Shown here piece after piece: positions 25,414-34,100 of a DNA stretch of 64,000 nucleotides (positions within the stretch are counted from its first letter, which is position 1; every line of letters starts with the position of its first letter). Made by a program: the position numbers and the translations under genes. The notes under the pieces were generated by a model. It had not been told where the DNA came from. It did not search any database and worked only from the letters and a program-made list of their open reading frames with translations. The stretch comes from JAPLST01 sp964397565. Its GTDB lineage: Bacteria > Auribacterota > UBA3054 > JAPLST01. Location: NCBI GenBank assembly GCA_964397565.1, contig CAYNJC010000023.1, positions 4,438-68,437 of the forward strand, in the 5' to 3' direction.

Positions 25414-26526
25414 ATGAAGAGTTCACGTCCAGCAGTGCCGCGCATTTATGTCGCGGCCACACGCCAGAACGACGGCAAGACGACCGCCTGCATCGGTCTG
25501 ATGGCCGTCCTGCGCACGCGCGTGCAGCGCCTCGGTTTTATCAAGCCGGTGGGCCAGCGCTACGTCGAGATTGAGGGTCATCGGATTGATGCCGATGCCG
25601 TCTTGATGCGCGACGTGTACGGCTGCGCCAGCGATTTGCGCGACATGAGCCCGATCGCGGTTGACCGGCGGTTCACGCGCCGCTATCTCGAGCAACCCAA
25701 CCCGCAGGCGCTCGAGCGCAGCGTCTGTGATTGTTTTGCGCGGGTGGCCGCCACGAGCGACATGGTGGTGATCGAAGGCACCGGCCACGCCGGTGTCGGT
25801 TCGGTCTTCGACTTGGGCAATGCGCGCGTGGCTGAGTTGCTGCAAGCGCCGACCATCATTGTCGCGTGTGGCGGGATCGGTCGGCCCTTTGATGAAATCG
25901 CGCTCAACCGCGCCGTGTTCGAAAAGCACGGCGTGCCGATCATCGGCGTGTTGCTGAACAAAATCGAACTTGAGCGCATTGATGAGATTACGCGCTACAT
26001 GCAACGCGCCTTGGATCGCGCCGGCCTGCCCCTGCTGGGCGTGATCCCGGAGCGGCCATCCTTGTTGCGCCCGTCCTTTCGGCATGTGCTGGATGCGTTG
26101 GAGGGTGATTTGTTGAACGGCGCGGATGCGGTCGACAACCCGGTGCAAGAGATTGTCATCGGCGCGATGACGCCGCATCGGGCCCTGCATTATTTCAACA
26201 AGAACTGCCTGGTGGTGACGCCGGGTGATCGTGACGACCTGGTGTTGACCGCGATTTCACTGGCCACGACAACCAAGAATCACGACCACATTATTGCCGG
26301 CCTGGTCTTGACCGGCGGCGTGCGCCCGCGGCGCAACGTGTTGCAGGTCATCAAGCGCACGCATATTCCGGTCATCGCCTGTGCCGAGGACACGTATCGG
26401 GTCGCCTCGGTCCTGCACGACATGATGGTCAAGATCAAGCCCAATGAAACGCAGAAGATCGAAATGGTGCAGCAGACCTACAAGAAATATTTCAATGTGG
26501 ATCGTTTGCTGGAGTATATTCAATGA
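25414..26526 (+). CDS. P-loop BioD-like ATPase with DRTGG domain
   Basis: 370 residues. Residues 8-205 form a dethiobiotin-synthetase/cobyrinate-type P-loop domain with AATRQNDGKTTACIGL (Walker A-like, near 13-28), VVIEGTGHAGVGSVFDLGNA near 118-137 and VLLNKIE near 188; residues about 215-320 are a DRTGG domain. This AAA_26 plus DRTGG layout equals the N-terminal half of long-form phosphate acetyltransferase, but no acetyltransferase follows. It may be a regulatory ATPase linked to acyl-phosphate metabolism. The stop overlaps the pyrK start. Confidence 0.78.
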   Translation: MKSSRPAVPRIYVAATRQNDGKTTACIGLMAVLRTRVQRLGFIKPVGQRYVEIEGHRIDADAVLMRDVYGCASDLRDMSPIAVDRRFTRRYLEQPNPQALERSVCDCFARVAATSDMVVIEGTGHAGVGSVFDLGNARVAELLQAPTIIVACGGIGRPFDEIALNRAVFEKHGVPIIGVLLNKIELERIDEITRYMQRALDRAGLPLLGVIPERPSLLRPSFRHVLDALEGDLLNGADAVDNPVQEIVIGAMTPHRALHYFNKNCLVVTPGDRDDLVLTAISLATTTKNHDHIIAGLVLTGGVRPRRNVLQVIKRTHIPVIACAEDTYRVASVLHDMMVKIKPNETQKIEMVQQTYKKYFNVDRLLEYIQ

Positions 26527-27287
26527 CGTGGACGACCGCGCGCGTGCATGCGCAACAGCATTTGAACGGGCAGAATTACCGGCTGGTGCTGCATGTGCCG
26601 GAGATCGCCGCGCAGGCACTGCCCGGCCAATTCATCGAACTGGCAACGGGCGGCGCGACATTGTTGAACAAGCCTTTGAGCATCGCGGCGGTCGCGCCCA
26701 CGACCGGCCTGCTGACGGTCGTGTACAAGGCCGTCGGGCCGGGCACGCGCGCGTTTGCGCAGTACACGGCCGGGCATGAGGTGCGCGTGCTGGGCCCGTG
26801 CGGCAACGGCTTTGCGCTGCCGGATGTGCCGAGCTACGCGGTCGGCGGCGGCATCGGGATTCCCCCCTTGTATTTTCTGACAGAGCGCACTCTACAGCCA
26901 TTATCTGTCATTCTGGGCGCGCGCTGCGCGGATGAGCTGGTCTTGGTGGACGAGTTCACCCGGCGCGCACAGATCAGCCTGACGCTCACCACCGATGACG
27001 GCTCGTGCGGCCTGAAGGGCTTTGTCACCGACGCACTGGCGCCATTACTGCGCGCCGAACGCCGGCCTGTGTATGCCTGCGGCCCGGTGGCGATGCTGGC
27101 AGCCGTCGCGCGCATCTGCGCCGCAACGGCGGCACCGTTGTGGGTCTGCCTCGAGGCCTACATGGGCTGCGGCATGGGGGTCTGCATGGGCTGCGTCGTG
27201 CCAACCGTGCGCGGCATGGAACGCGTCTGCCACGAAGGTCCGGTCTTTGCCGGTGCGGATATTCTGTGGGAGCAGGTGGGGATGTGA
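26523..27287 (+). CDS. pyrK: dihydroorotate dehydrogenase electron-transfer subunit
   Basis: 254-residue FAD and [2Fe-2S] protein that passes electrons from PyrD (type 1B) to NAD. Seen: LPGQFIELATGG with KPLSIA near 38-58 (FAD site), YAVGGGIGIPPLYFL near 110-124 (NAD site), CGPVAMLAAVA near 188-198 and the cysteine cluster CGMGVCMGC with VCHEGPVF near 217-243. pyrD is not adjacent; the next gene is an O-antigen ligase. The start overlaps the previous gene (ATGA). Confidence 0.9.
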   Translation: MTWTTARVHAQQHLNGQNYRLVLHVPEIAAQALPGQFIELATGGATLLNKPLSIAAVAPTTGLLTVVYKAVGPGTRAFAQYTAGHEVRVLGPCGNGFALPDVPSYAVGGGIGIPPLYFLTERTLQPLSVILGARCADELVLVDEFTRRAQISLTLTTDDGSCGLKGFVTDALAPLLRAERRPVYACGPVAMLAAVARICAATAAPLWVCLEAYMGCGMGVCMGCVVPTVRGMERVCHEGPVFAGADILWEQVGM

Positions 27288-27327
27288 GTGTAAAGTTATA
27301 GGTGTTAGGTTTTACGTTTTGGGTAAA

Positions 27328-27354
27328 GATTTGAAATTTGAAATTTGAGATTTG
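27328..27354. repeat. AT-rich GAAATTT repeat
   Basis: TTTGAAATTTGAAATTTGAG and the bases around it form a low-complexity run, closely like the segment at 4842-4913. It marks the pyrK to O-antigen-ligase spacer. Confidence 0.55.
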
Positions 27355-27371
27355 CGCTTGGTCGATGAACA

Positions 27372-28820
27372 ATGACAACTATGCATGTGCAGAAAATCCC
27401 CCTGCCCCCTTTTGAAAAGGGGGACGCCCGCGGTGGCAGCGGCGGCTTTGCTCTGACGCGCGCGGTCTTCACGCTCGGCGTTTGTCTGGCAAGCCTCTTT
27501 TTGTTTGTGGCGCCGCTGAAATTCGGCAATACCCAGGTGCGCGACACGGATGCCATCATCGGCACGCCGGATGGCTTTTGGGAATGGGTCTTCATGTCGT
27601 ATCCCAATCGTTTTGGCTGGTATGCATTGCTGGCGCTGGGCGGCTTGGCGCTGGGCGCCATCATGCTGGCGCTGCGCGCACGCCGACGCCTGCCGTCTGC
27701 ACGGCTGGCCTTGCTGAGTTGGCTCGCACTCATCCTCGGCATTCTGCTGGCCGACCGCGCCCTGCCGCCCGAATGGTTACAGAATCAGATGCGCGTGCAA
27801 CTGGTAGTGTATGCGGTGTGGTATGTCACGGCCCTGACCTTTTTGACGACACGGCGCGCGCACACATTGGCAACATTTGCGCTGCTGCTGGCCACCAGCT
27901 TTGTCTGCCTGAGCGCCGTCGACCAGTATTGCGGAGGCTTCGCCCAGATGCGCACCCTGCAGGCCAAGCTCTACGGGCACGAAACGTTTGCCAGTTACTC
28001 AAACTGGCTGGCCACGTGCGGCGATACCCGCGCCATCTTCGCATTGAAAAAATTGCTCAGCACGCGCGTCTTCGGCACGTTTGTCTATCCCAACGCTTTG
28101 GGCGGTTTCCTGATCATGGTTATCCCGCTGTGCCTTGGTTTCTGGTGGACGCAGCCGGCGCGGATTGTGCGCGCGTTTGCGCTGCTGATCCTGGCGCTGG
28201 CCTGCGTCACGCTGGCACTCACACGCTCGAAGGCATCCATTGGCCTGACCGGCGCGGCGGTCTGCGGCGCGCTGGTACTGGCGTGGCGGCAGGGAGTTTT
28301 GCCCCGGCGCGTGTGCCTCGCTGTTTGCATTGCGACGCTGGTCGCGGCCGGGGGTATGCTGCTGTGGGGCTATGGCGAACGCCTGCCGGAGCGTTTGAAA
28401 GCGACCGGCGGCGCGCGGCTTGACTACTGGCGCGCGGCCACACGCATGATCGCGCGCCACCCACTGCGTGGCTGGGGCAGCGACGGCTTCACACGTAATT
28501 ACACCGCCTATCGCCGGCCGGGCGCCGAAGACACCCAGCTCGCGCACAATATGGTGCTGAACATGTGGACGGACTACGGTCTGCTCGGCGCGCTGGGCTG
28601 TGTCGGCGCGTTGGGCGTGCCGCTGCTGGTCGGCCTACGGCGGGTGCGCCGGGCGCCGGATGCGCCGGATATGCTCCAGCTAATGAGTGTGGCCGCCGCC
28701 ACTGCCGTCGTGGCGCACATGTTTCTGGATCTGGATTTTCACATTATCGGGATCATGGCGCCGGCGCTCTTTCTCTTGGCGTGGTGCAGTGGCACGTCTG
28801 CGGATGATTTGCTATACTGA
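27372..28820 (+). CDS. O-antigen ligase/polymerase (Wzy/WaaL family)
   Basis: 482 residues and about 11-12 predicted membrane helices. The large loop before the last helices holds the family motif region, RNYTAYRRPGAEDTQLAHN with GWGSDGF upstream and MWTDYGLLG after; TRSKASIGLTG is the usual positively charged segment. It would ligate or polymerise surface polysaccharide in the periplasm. The first about 30 residues are translation of a dispersed repeat (IPLPPFEKGDARGGSGG), and no ATG/GTG/TTG follows in frame before the first helix, so the repeat has supplied the start. ATG at 27372 or 27384 are the options. Confidence 0.82.
   Translation: MTTMHVQKIPLPPFEKGDARGGSGGFALTRAVFTLGVCLASLFLFVAPLKFGNTQVRDTDAIIGTPDGFWEWVFMSYPNRFGWYALLALGGLALGAIMLALRARRRLPSARLALLSWLALILGILLADRALPPEWLQNQMRVQLVVYAVWYVTALTFLTTRRAHTLATFALLLATSFVCLSAVDQYCGGFAQMRTLQAKLYGHETFASYSNWLATCGDTRAIFALKKLLSTRVFGTFVYPNALGGFLIMVIPLCLGFWWTQPARIVRAFALLILALACVTLALTRSKASIGLTGAAVCGALVLAWRQGVLPRRVCLAVCIATLVAAGGMLLWGYGERLPERLKATGGARLDYWRAATRMIARHPLRGWGSDGFTRNYTAYRRPGAEDTQLAHNMVLNMWTDYGLLGALGCVGALGVPLLVGLRRVRRAPDAPDMLQLMSVAAATAVVAHMFLDLDFHIIGIMAPALFLLAWCSGTSADDLLY
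27405..27423. repeat. dispersed palindromic repeat CCCCCTTTTGAAAAGGGGG
   Basis: Perfect inverted repeat with 9-bp arms, a type found scattered in many bacterial genomes. Here it is inside the open frame of the O-antigen ligase and is translated as PLPPFEKGDARGG. The ligase start therefore lies in repeat sequence. Confidence 0.8.
28813..28818 (+). promoter_or_regulatory. -10 box upstream of the DRTGG gene
   Basis: TTTGC-TATACT, 34 bp before the ATG at 28853, placed at the end of the O-antigen ligase gene. No clear -35. Confidence 0.4.
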
Positions 28821-28852
28821 TTAGTTGCTTGCTTTTAGCCCGAAGGTAGAAT

Positions 28853-29188
28853 ATGAATGTCACTGAAATCGTCAGCGCGTTGGGACTCACCGTCACGAGT
28901 GAGATGCAGGATGGCGCGGTCACCGGCGCGTACGCCGCCGATCTGCTCAGCGATGTGGTCGGCAATGCCCAGCCGGGCAATGTGTTGATCACCGTCCAAG
29001 TGCACCGCAATGTCGTCGCGGTCGCGGGCCTAGTCGGCCTGGCAGCCGTGATCATCACCCACGGGCGCGTGCCGGACAACGATGTGCTGGCCGCGGCGTG
29101 CGACAACAACGTGACCGTCTTGACGACTGCCGAAAGCACGTTCACGGTCGCCGGCCGGCTGTACGCCTTGGGTATTCGTTCCGCCTGA
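28853..29188 (+). CDS. DRTGG-domain protein
   Basis: 111 residues forming one DRTGG domain: GAYAADLLSDVVGNAQPGNV is the family core, and the C-terminal half TAESTFTVAGRLYALGI is also characteristic. Such proteins usually occur beside PHP phosphoesterases and iron hydrogenase or redox genes and are thought to be regulatory. The PHP gene begins one base after the stop, so the two are co-expressed. A hydrogenase is not in the window. Confidence 0.78.
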   Translation: MNVTEIVSALGLTVTSEMQDGAVTGAYAADLLSDVVGNAQPGNVLITVQVHRNVVAVAGLVGLAAVIITHGRVPDNDVLAAACDNNVTVLTTAESTFTVAGRLYALGIRSA

Positions 29189-29189
29189 C

Positions 29190-29975
29190 ATGAGGGTGTA
29201 TCGTGCCGATCTGCAAGTCCATTCGTGTCTCTCGCCGTGCGGCAGCCTGGAGAGCTCACCCCGGCGCATTATCGCGGCCGCCAAGGCCCGCCAGCTTGCC
29301 ATGATTGCCCTGACCGATCACAACACGACCGCCAATTGCCCGGCCTTTGCCGCCGCTGCCGCGCGCTGCGGCGGCATCACGCCCTTGTTTGGCGCCGAAG
29401 TCACAACCACCGAGGAAATCCATGTCGTCTGCCTGTTCGCCGAATTGGCGACAGCAGTGACCTTTGGCGATTTCATTCATCAGCACTTGGCACCGGTCAA
29501 GAACAATCCCGAGCTGTTCGGCGATCAGCCGATTGTGGATGTGGACGAGCAGGTGCTGGGCTTCGAAGAGCGGCTGCTGGTGGGCACGACAGACCTGGCG
29601 CTGGATGCGCTCGACGACGACGTGCATGCCCGCGGCGGCCTGGTCATCGCGTCGCACATTGACCGGCCGATCAACAGCGTGTTCTCGCAGTTGGGCATGT
29701 GGCCGGCGCAGGTCACGCTGGATGCCTGCGATCTTTCACCGCGCGCCCAGGACAGCACCTGGCGCGGGCGCGTGCCTCTGTCCGTGCCGTTTGTGCGCAC
29801 GTCCGACGCCCATTTTCTCGAAGATATCGGCCGACAATCCACTGCCTTCGCCCTGGCCGCGCCCTCATTCGACGAGCTGGCCCTGGCGCTGCGCGGCGTG
29901 GCGGGCCGCCGGATTGTCCCGCCCGCAGACTGTCGCGCTGCAGCCCCGGAGCCGTCATGCAAGAATCCGATTTGA
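29190..29975 (+). CDS. PHP-domain phosphoesterase
   Basis: 261 residues. Metal-binding motifs of the PHP superfamily are ADLQVHSCLSPCG near 6-18, ALTDHNTTANC near 40-50, FGAEVTTTEEIHV near 70-82, HID near 162 and TSDAHFLEDIG near 219-229. Function is likely hydrolysis of a phosphoester, perhaps a nucleotide. Its 3' end overlaps the next gene by 19 bp. Confidence 0.87.
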   Translation: MRVYRADLQVHSCLSPCGSLESSPRRIIAAAKARQLAMIALTDHNTTANCPAFAAAAARCGGITPLFGAEVTTTEEIHVVCLFAELATAVTFGDFIHQHLAPVKNNPELFGDQPIVDVDEQVLGFEERLLVGTTDLALDALDDDVHARGGLVIASHIDRPINSVFSQLGMWPAQVTLDACDLSPRAQDSTWRGRVPLSVPFVRTSDAHFLEDIGRQSTAFALAAPSFDELALALRGVAGRRIVPPADCRAAAPEPSCKNPI

Positions 29976-30544
29976 TCAATGTCAGTGTGGTCGGCTTTGC
30001 GCCCGCACAGCAGTCGGGCGGCTTTGTCATTGTCTTGAAAGAAGACGACAGCAATCGTTGTTTGCCGATTGTGGTCGGCCCGGCCGAAGCACAGGCAATC
30101 TCGATGATATTGAATCCAACGCCGGTCGAACGGCCGATGACCCACGACACGTTCAAAAACATGTTCGACGCGCTGCGCGGCGAGATTCGCCGGATTGCCA
30201 TCACCAAATTGGTGGAGCACACCTTCTTTGCCGATATCTGGCTGTGCAATACCAGCGGCGATAATTTCCACCTGGATGCGCGGCCGTCGGATGCGATCGC
30301 CATTGCCTTGCGCAACAATGCGCCGATCTGTGTCGCGCGCGCGGTGATGGACGAGGCCGGCGTCGAGATGTCGCACGACGCGCGTGAGGCGGCCGACAAA
30401 ACGCCGGCTGAACGCCTGGCCGCCGCGCAGGAGGCCCTCCAGAAAGCACTTGATGAGGAACGCTATGAAGATGCCGCCCAGGTGCGCGATGAACTCCGCA
30501 AACTGCAAGCAGAGCAGGGCGATGCCGCCCAGGAACAACCGTGA
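29957..30544 (+). CDS. bifunctional nuclease-family protein with UVR motif
   Basis: 195 residues from ATG 29957, the only start that gives the normal N-terminus. The BFN domain runs from about 5 to 135 with CLPIVVGPAEAQAI, PMTHDTFKNM and HLDARPSDAIAIALRNNAPI, all typical. Residues 150-188 (AAQEALQKALDEERYEDAAQ then VRDELRKLQ) form a UVR-type helical hairpin, as in many members. Proposed activities are nuclease or stress-linked; mechanism is not settled. It overlaps the PHP gene. Confidence 0.85.
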   Translation: MQESDLINVSVVGFAPAQQSGGFVIVLKEDDSNRCLPIVVGPAEAQAISMILNPTPVERPMTHDTFKNMFDALRGEIRRIAITKLVEHTFFADIWLCNTSGDNFHLDARPSDAIAIALRNNAPICVARAVMDEAGVEMSHDAREAADKTPAERLAAAQEALQKALDEERYEDAAQVRDELRKLQAEQGDAAQEQP

Positions 30545-30694
30545 GTAACCCACGCTAGACGCCATGTCTGCACCGGAACAGTACGGCCGCTGTCGTGGCG
30601 CGCGCAGCAGTAGCGTTGTTGGCCCACGCATCACCGCCAACGTCGTGCCATTGGTTGCCAGTGGCACTCGCCACGTCATCGTGGTCATGTGGAT

Positions 30695-31717
30695 ATGAAG
30701 ACACTCTTGTTGGGCATCGCCGGCGGCAGTGGTTCCGGCAAGACCTCGCTGGCGGACAGCATCACCGAACAGCTCGGTCGCGAGAAAGTGCTGGTCATTT
30801 CGCTCGACAGCTACTATCGCGACCTGCACCATTTGGCGCCGGCGGAACGCAGCCGCGTCAATTTCGACAATCCCATTGCGATTGACTGGCCGCTGCTGCG
30901 CCGCCATGTGCGCGCCTTGCTGGCCCGGCGCGCGGTGCCGATGCCCAGCTATTCGTTCGCCGACCACATTCGCAGCGGCGTCACCACCGTGCATCCCAAG
31001 GATGTGATCATCCTCGAGGGCATTTTCGCGTTGCTCGACGACGAGCTGTGCCGGATGATGGCGCTGCGCATTTATGTCGAGACGCCGGCGGATGTACGCT
31101 TGGCGCGGCGCATGGCGCGTGACATTGTCGAGCGCAAGCGCGATGCGCAATCGGTCCTGGACCAATGGAGCACGTTTGTGCGGCCGGCCCACGAAGCGTT
31201 CATCGGGCCGAGCGCGCGCAAGGCGCATGTGATCATCCCGGAAGATCCCGAGGGCGGCATGCGCGAGATCGCCGGCCATTTGATCCAGAGCACGATTCGC
31301 GACTTTTACGCCAGCAAAAAACTGCGGCTGCTCTACGGCGCCGACGAAGTCAAGTTGGTCTTCGAGCAGATCATCGCGGCCGGTCAGCCGAATTATGTGC
31401 TCGATTCCGAGGGCCAATTTGCACAGCATATGCCGGACGTCGCCGCATGGTTTACCGAGCAGGTGCGCGCGCGCGGCATTCCCATCCGCCTGATTACGCG
31501 CCGGCACCGCAAGCACCACGCGCAATCCTACTCCGAAAAGCGCTACATCCGCAAAAGCGGCGCCTCGCATGCGGTCCTCAATATTTTCGCCGACAACGTC
31601 GCCATTATCATCTGGGACAAAGTACCGCAGGCCGTCTTGATCAACGACCGCACGGTGGCCCATTCGCTGCGCAGCTATTTTGACGTGCTCTGGCAGCACG
31701 CCACCATCGCAAAATGA
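30695..31717 (+). CDS. uridine kinase-like protein with extra C-terminal domain
   Basis: 340 residues. Residues 1-205 are a uridine-kinase/phosphoribulokinase-type P-loop kinase: GIAGGSGSGKTSLAD (Walker A, near 6-20), SLDSYYRDL near 37-45, FDNPIAIDWPLL near 60-71, ILEGIFAL near 112-119, RRMARDIVERKRD near 144-156. Residues about 215-340 are an additional domain ending in HAVLNIFADNVAIIIWDKVP, then AVLINDRTVAHSLRSYFDVL. That ending resembles the C-terminal effector region of TrmB-type and related archaeal regulators, by my recollection. Such a fusion is unusual for a kinase. Start could also be GTG 30689. The upstream 150 bp hold no gene. Confidence 0.78.
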   Translation: MKTLLLGIAGGSGSGKTSLADSITEQLGREKVLVISLDSYYRDLHHLAPAERSRVNFDNPIAIDWPLLRRHVRALLARRAVPMPSYSFADHIRSGVTTVHPKDVIILEGIFALLDDELCRMMALRIYVETPADVRLARRMARDIVERKRDAQSVLDQWSTFVRPAHEAFIGPSARKAHVIIPEDPEGGMREIAGHLIQSTIRDFYASKKLRLLYGADEVKLVFEQIIAAGQPNYVLDSEGQFAQHMPDVAAWFTEQVRARGIPIRLITRRHRKHHAQSYSEKRYIRKSGASHAVLNIFADNVAIIIWDKVPQAVLINDRTVAHSLRSYFDVLWQHATIAK

Positions 31718-31753
31718 AGTTTGTAACATAACCACCTTACACAAGGAAAACGT

Positions 31754-32407
31754 ATGCGTAAAGCACTGGTAGTCTGGGGCGGCTGGGACGGTCATCAGCC
31801 CAAACAATGTGTCGACGTCTTCATTCCGTGGCTGAAAGAGCAGGGCTTTGATGTCACCGTCACCGACAGCATGGATGCGTATGGCGATGCCGCGCTGATG
31901 AACGCGTTGAGCGTGATTGTCCCCTGCTGGACGATGGGCACCATCAGCGGCGAACAGGAACAAGGCCTGCTCGAAGCGGTGCGCGGCGGCGTTGGTATTG
32001 CTGGCTGGCACGGCGGCATGGGCGATGCGTTCCGCAACAACTGCGGGTATCAGTTCATGATCGGCGGCCAGTTTGTCGGCCATCCGGGCGGGATCATCCC
32101 CTACACCGTCAACATTGTCAAGCCCAACGATCCGCTGGTCAAGGGCATTGCCGATTTTGAGATGACGTCCGAGCAGTATTACATGCACACCGATCCGCGC
32201 AACAACGTGCTGGCGACGACGACGTTCAGCGGCGCACACGACGGCATGGATTGGATCAAGGGCGTGGTGATGCCGGTCGTCTGGACACGCATGTACGGAA
32301 AGGGCCGCGTGTTCTATTCATCGCTCGGACACATCGCCACGGATTTCGACATTCCGGCGGTGCGCACGATCATGCAGCGCGGCATCCTCTGGGCCGCCCG
32401 CGCTTGA
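31754..32407 (+). CDS. ThuA-like domain protein
   Basis: 217 residues of the ThuA (trehalose-utilization) family, class-I glutamine-amidotransferase-like fold: GGWDGHQPKQCVDVF near 9-23, GVGIAGWHGGMGDAFRNN near 79-96, QFMIGGQFVGHPGG, YYMHTDPRNNVL and KGRVFYSSLGH near 188-198. Common in glycan-degrading bacteria where it is linked to sugar-ketone metabolism or sulfatase loci; mechanism unknown. No signal peptide is seen. It has an AAGGAAA-type ribosome site before ATG 31754. Confidence 0.87.
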   Translation: MRKALVVWGGWDGHQPKQCVDVFIPWLKEQGFDVTVTDSMDAYGDAALMNALSVIVPCWTMGTISGEQEQGLLEAVRGGVGIAGWHGGMGDAFRNNCGYQFMIGGQFVGHPGGIIPYTVNIVKPNDPLVKGIADFEMTSEQYYMHTDPRNNVLATTTFSGAHDGMDWIKGVVMPVVWTRMYGKGRVFYSSLGHIATDFDIPAVRTIMQRGILWAARA

Positions 32408-32457
32408 TAGGTGAGATCTACAGTTTGTAAATCGCCCACTGCACATCGGCATCCCCC

Positions 32458-33738
32458 GTGCCCGCGCTTCCCTTCCACATCATGGCCAAGCCGGCTGGGC
32501 CAGCCTGCAACTTGGTCTGCACTTACTGCTTCTACCTCGAGAAGCAGCGCATGTTTCCCGCCGGCGCGCGCTTCCGCATGTCGCCAGATGTGCTCGATGC
32601 CTTCACCCGTCAGTACATCGAGGCACAAGACACCGCCGACGTGCATTTCGCCTGGCAGGGCGGCGAGCCAACCCTGCTGGGCGTTGCATTCTTCCAGCAG
32701 GCCGTCGCCCTGCAACAAAAATACGCCAACGGCAAGCGCATCACCAATGCGCTGCAAACCAACGGCCTGCTGCTCGATGATGCGTGGTGCGCTTTTCTGT
32801 GCCAGCACGATTTCCTGGTCGGCATCAGTATTGACGGCCCGCAGGCGTTGCATGATCACTACCGCGTGGATCGCGCGGGCAACGGCAGTTTCGCGCAGGC
32901 CGTGCAAGCCATCGAGCACATGCGCCGGCACAAGGTCGCCTTCAACTCGCTGACCGTGGTCAACGCCGTCAACGCTGCCCATCCGCAGCGGGTCTATCGT
33001 TGTTTGAAGGAACTGGGCGTGCAGTTCATGCAGTTCATCCCGCTGGTCGAGCGCGTGCCCGGCGCGCGCGACACGCAGGCCGGCTTGACGCTGGCGGGCC
33101 CGCCGCATTTGCGCGCCAAGCACGAGGCGCGCAGCCTGCCCGAATATTGCGTCAGCGCGTCGGCCTTCGGCTCATTCCTGTGCGCCATCTTCGACGAATG
33201 GGTGCGCCGCGACGTCGGCACCACCTATGTACAACATTTCGACGTGACCCTCGGCAACGTGGTGGGTGTCGGGCCGGGCGTGTGCGTCTGCGCCCAGTAT
33301 TGCGGCAATGCCATGATCATCGAACACAACGGCGATGTGTACTCATGCGATCATTTCATGTACCCAGAATATCGCTTGGGCAGTGTGCTGACCGACACGC
33401 TGCGCGCCATGGCCGATGCTGAGTTTCAGCAGCACTTTGGCCGTGACAAATTTGATGCATTGCCGGCCGAGTGCCGCGCCTGCACCTGGCTGCGGCTATG
33501 CTACGGTGGCTGTCCCAAGCATCGCTTTCTGACGACGGCCGCCGGCCACGGTGGTCTCAATTATTTGTGCGCCGGCTACAAGAAATTCTATGCGCACACG
33601 GCGCCGCACATGCGCGTCATGGCCGATTTATTGTCGCGCCAGCAAGCGCCGGCGAATATCATGCAAATGCTGGCCGCACAGGAACGCAGCGCAACGCCCG
33701 CGCCCGGCACACCCGCGCGCACGTGCGGCAACAGCTAG
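32458..33738 (+). CDS. anaerobic sulfatase-maturating radical SAM enzyme
   Basis: 426 residues. The SAM [4Fe-4S] motif CNLVCTYC is at 17-24, with WQGGEPTLL near 66-74 and SIDGPQALHD near 122-131. The C-terminal SPASM half supplies cysteines in CVCAQYCGNA, YSCDHFMYPE and CRACTWLRLCYGGCPKHR. This matches anSME, which converts Cys or Ser to formylglycine in sulfatases. The start is GTG, giving the family-typical FHIMAKPAGPACN front. No sulfatase gene is in the window, so its clients are elsewhere. An isolated maturase suits a sulfated-polysaccharide degrader. Confidence 0.9.
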   Translation: MPALPFHIMAKPAGPACNLVCTYCFYLEKQRMFPAGARFRMSPDVLDAFTRQYIEAQDTADVHFAWQGGEPTLLGVAFFQQAVALQQKYANGKRITNALQTNGLLLDDAWCAFLCQHDFLVGISIDGPQALHDHYRVDRAGNGSFAQAVQAIEHMRRHKVAFNSLTVVNAVNAAHPQRVYRCLKELGVQFMQFIPLVERVPGARDTQAGLTLAGPPHLRAKHEARSLPEYCVSASAFGSFLCAIFDEWVRRDVGTTYVQHFDVTLGNVVGVGPGVCVCAQYCGNAMIIEHNGDVYSCDHFMYPEYRLGSVLTDTLRAMADAEFQQHFGRDKFDALPAECRACTWLRLCYGGCPKHRFLTTAAGHGGLNYLCAGYKKFYAHTAPHMRVMADLLSRQQAPANIMQMLAAQERSATPAPGTPARTCGNS

Positions 33739-33874
33739 AACTATAAGCTGTGCTGCGGCAGCAGGCAGCGCGGCACCACGGTCAGTCAGTAATTGGTGCT
33801 CGGCTGTTGGGCGTTGGCTTGGTTAGCTAAGGCAACTGCCAGATGAATTATCGCGCCGCACGAGCATGTAACGG

Positions 33875-34096
33875 TCATGGTGACGGCGATGGCAGTTCGC
33901 CATCGCGGCGGTACGGCGGATCAACATGCACGGGCAGCGCATCGTCGGGATAGCGCGGATGCCATTCGCAGCAATCATCGTTGCTGGCATAGTACCTCAG
34001 CCATGTCTGGCTATCCTGCGCGCTACCCGAGCCGGTCAGATCAATGCGGTGGTCCGTCTCCGCTGCGGGCGGGAGCAGCTTGGCCGGCTCGCGCAC
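33875..34096 (-). CDS. small hypothetical ORF downstream of the metalloprotease gene
   Basis: 73 codons from GTG at 34094-34096 to TGA at 33875-33877. Sequence includes QTWLRYYASNDDCCEWHPRY and ends DGELPSPSP, with codon use like neighbouring genes. It lies 4 bp after the 34101 stop. No known family comes to mind; it could be a gene fragment. Without homologues the call is weak. Confidence 0.3.
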   Translation of the reverse strand: MREPAKLLPPAAETDHRIDLTGSGSAQDSQTWLRYYASNDDCCEWHPRYPDDALPVHVDPPYRRDGELPSPSP

Positions 34097-34100
34097 AATG

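Noticed and set aside
28790..28818. Sigma-54 promoter suggested by TGGCAC before the DRTGG gene.
   Set aside because: The GC element is 12 bp rather than 5 bp away from the TTGC part, so it does not fit sigma-54.
29525..32239. A 904-codon open frame on the minus strand opposite the PHP, nuclease, kinase and ThuA genes.
   Set aside because: It is antisense to four recognisable plus-strand genes and its protein is His/Arg/Asp-rich with no domain. High GC keeps antisense frames open here.
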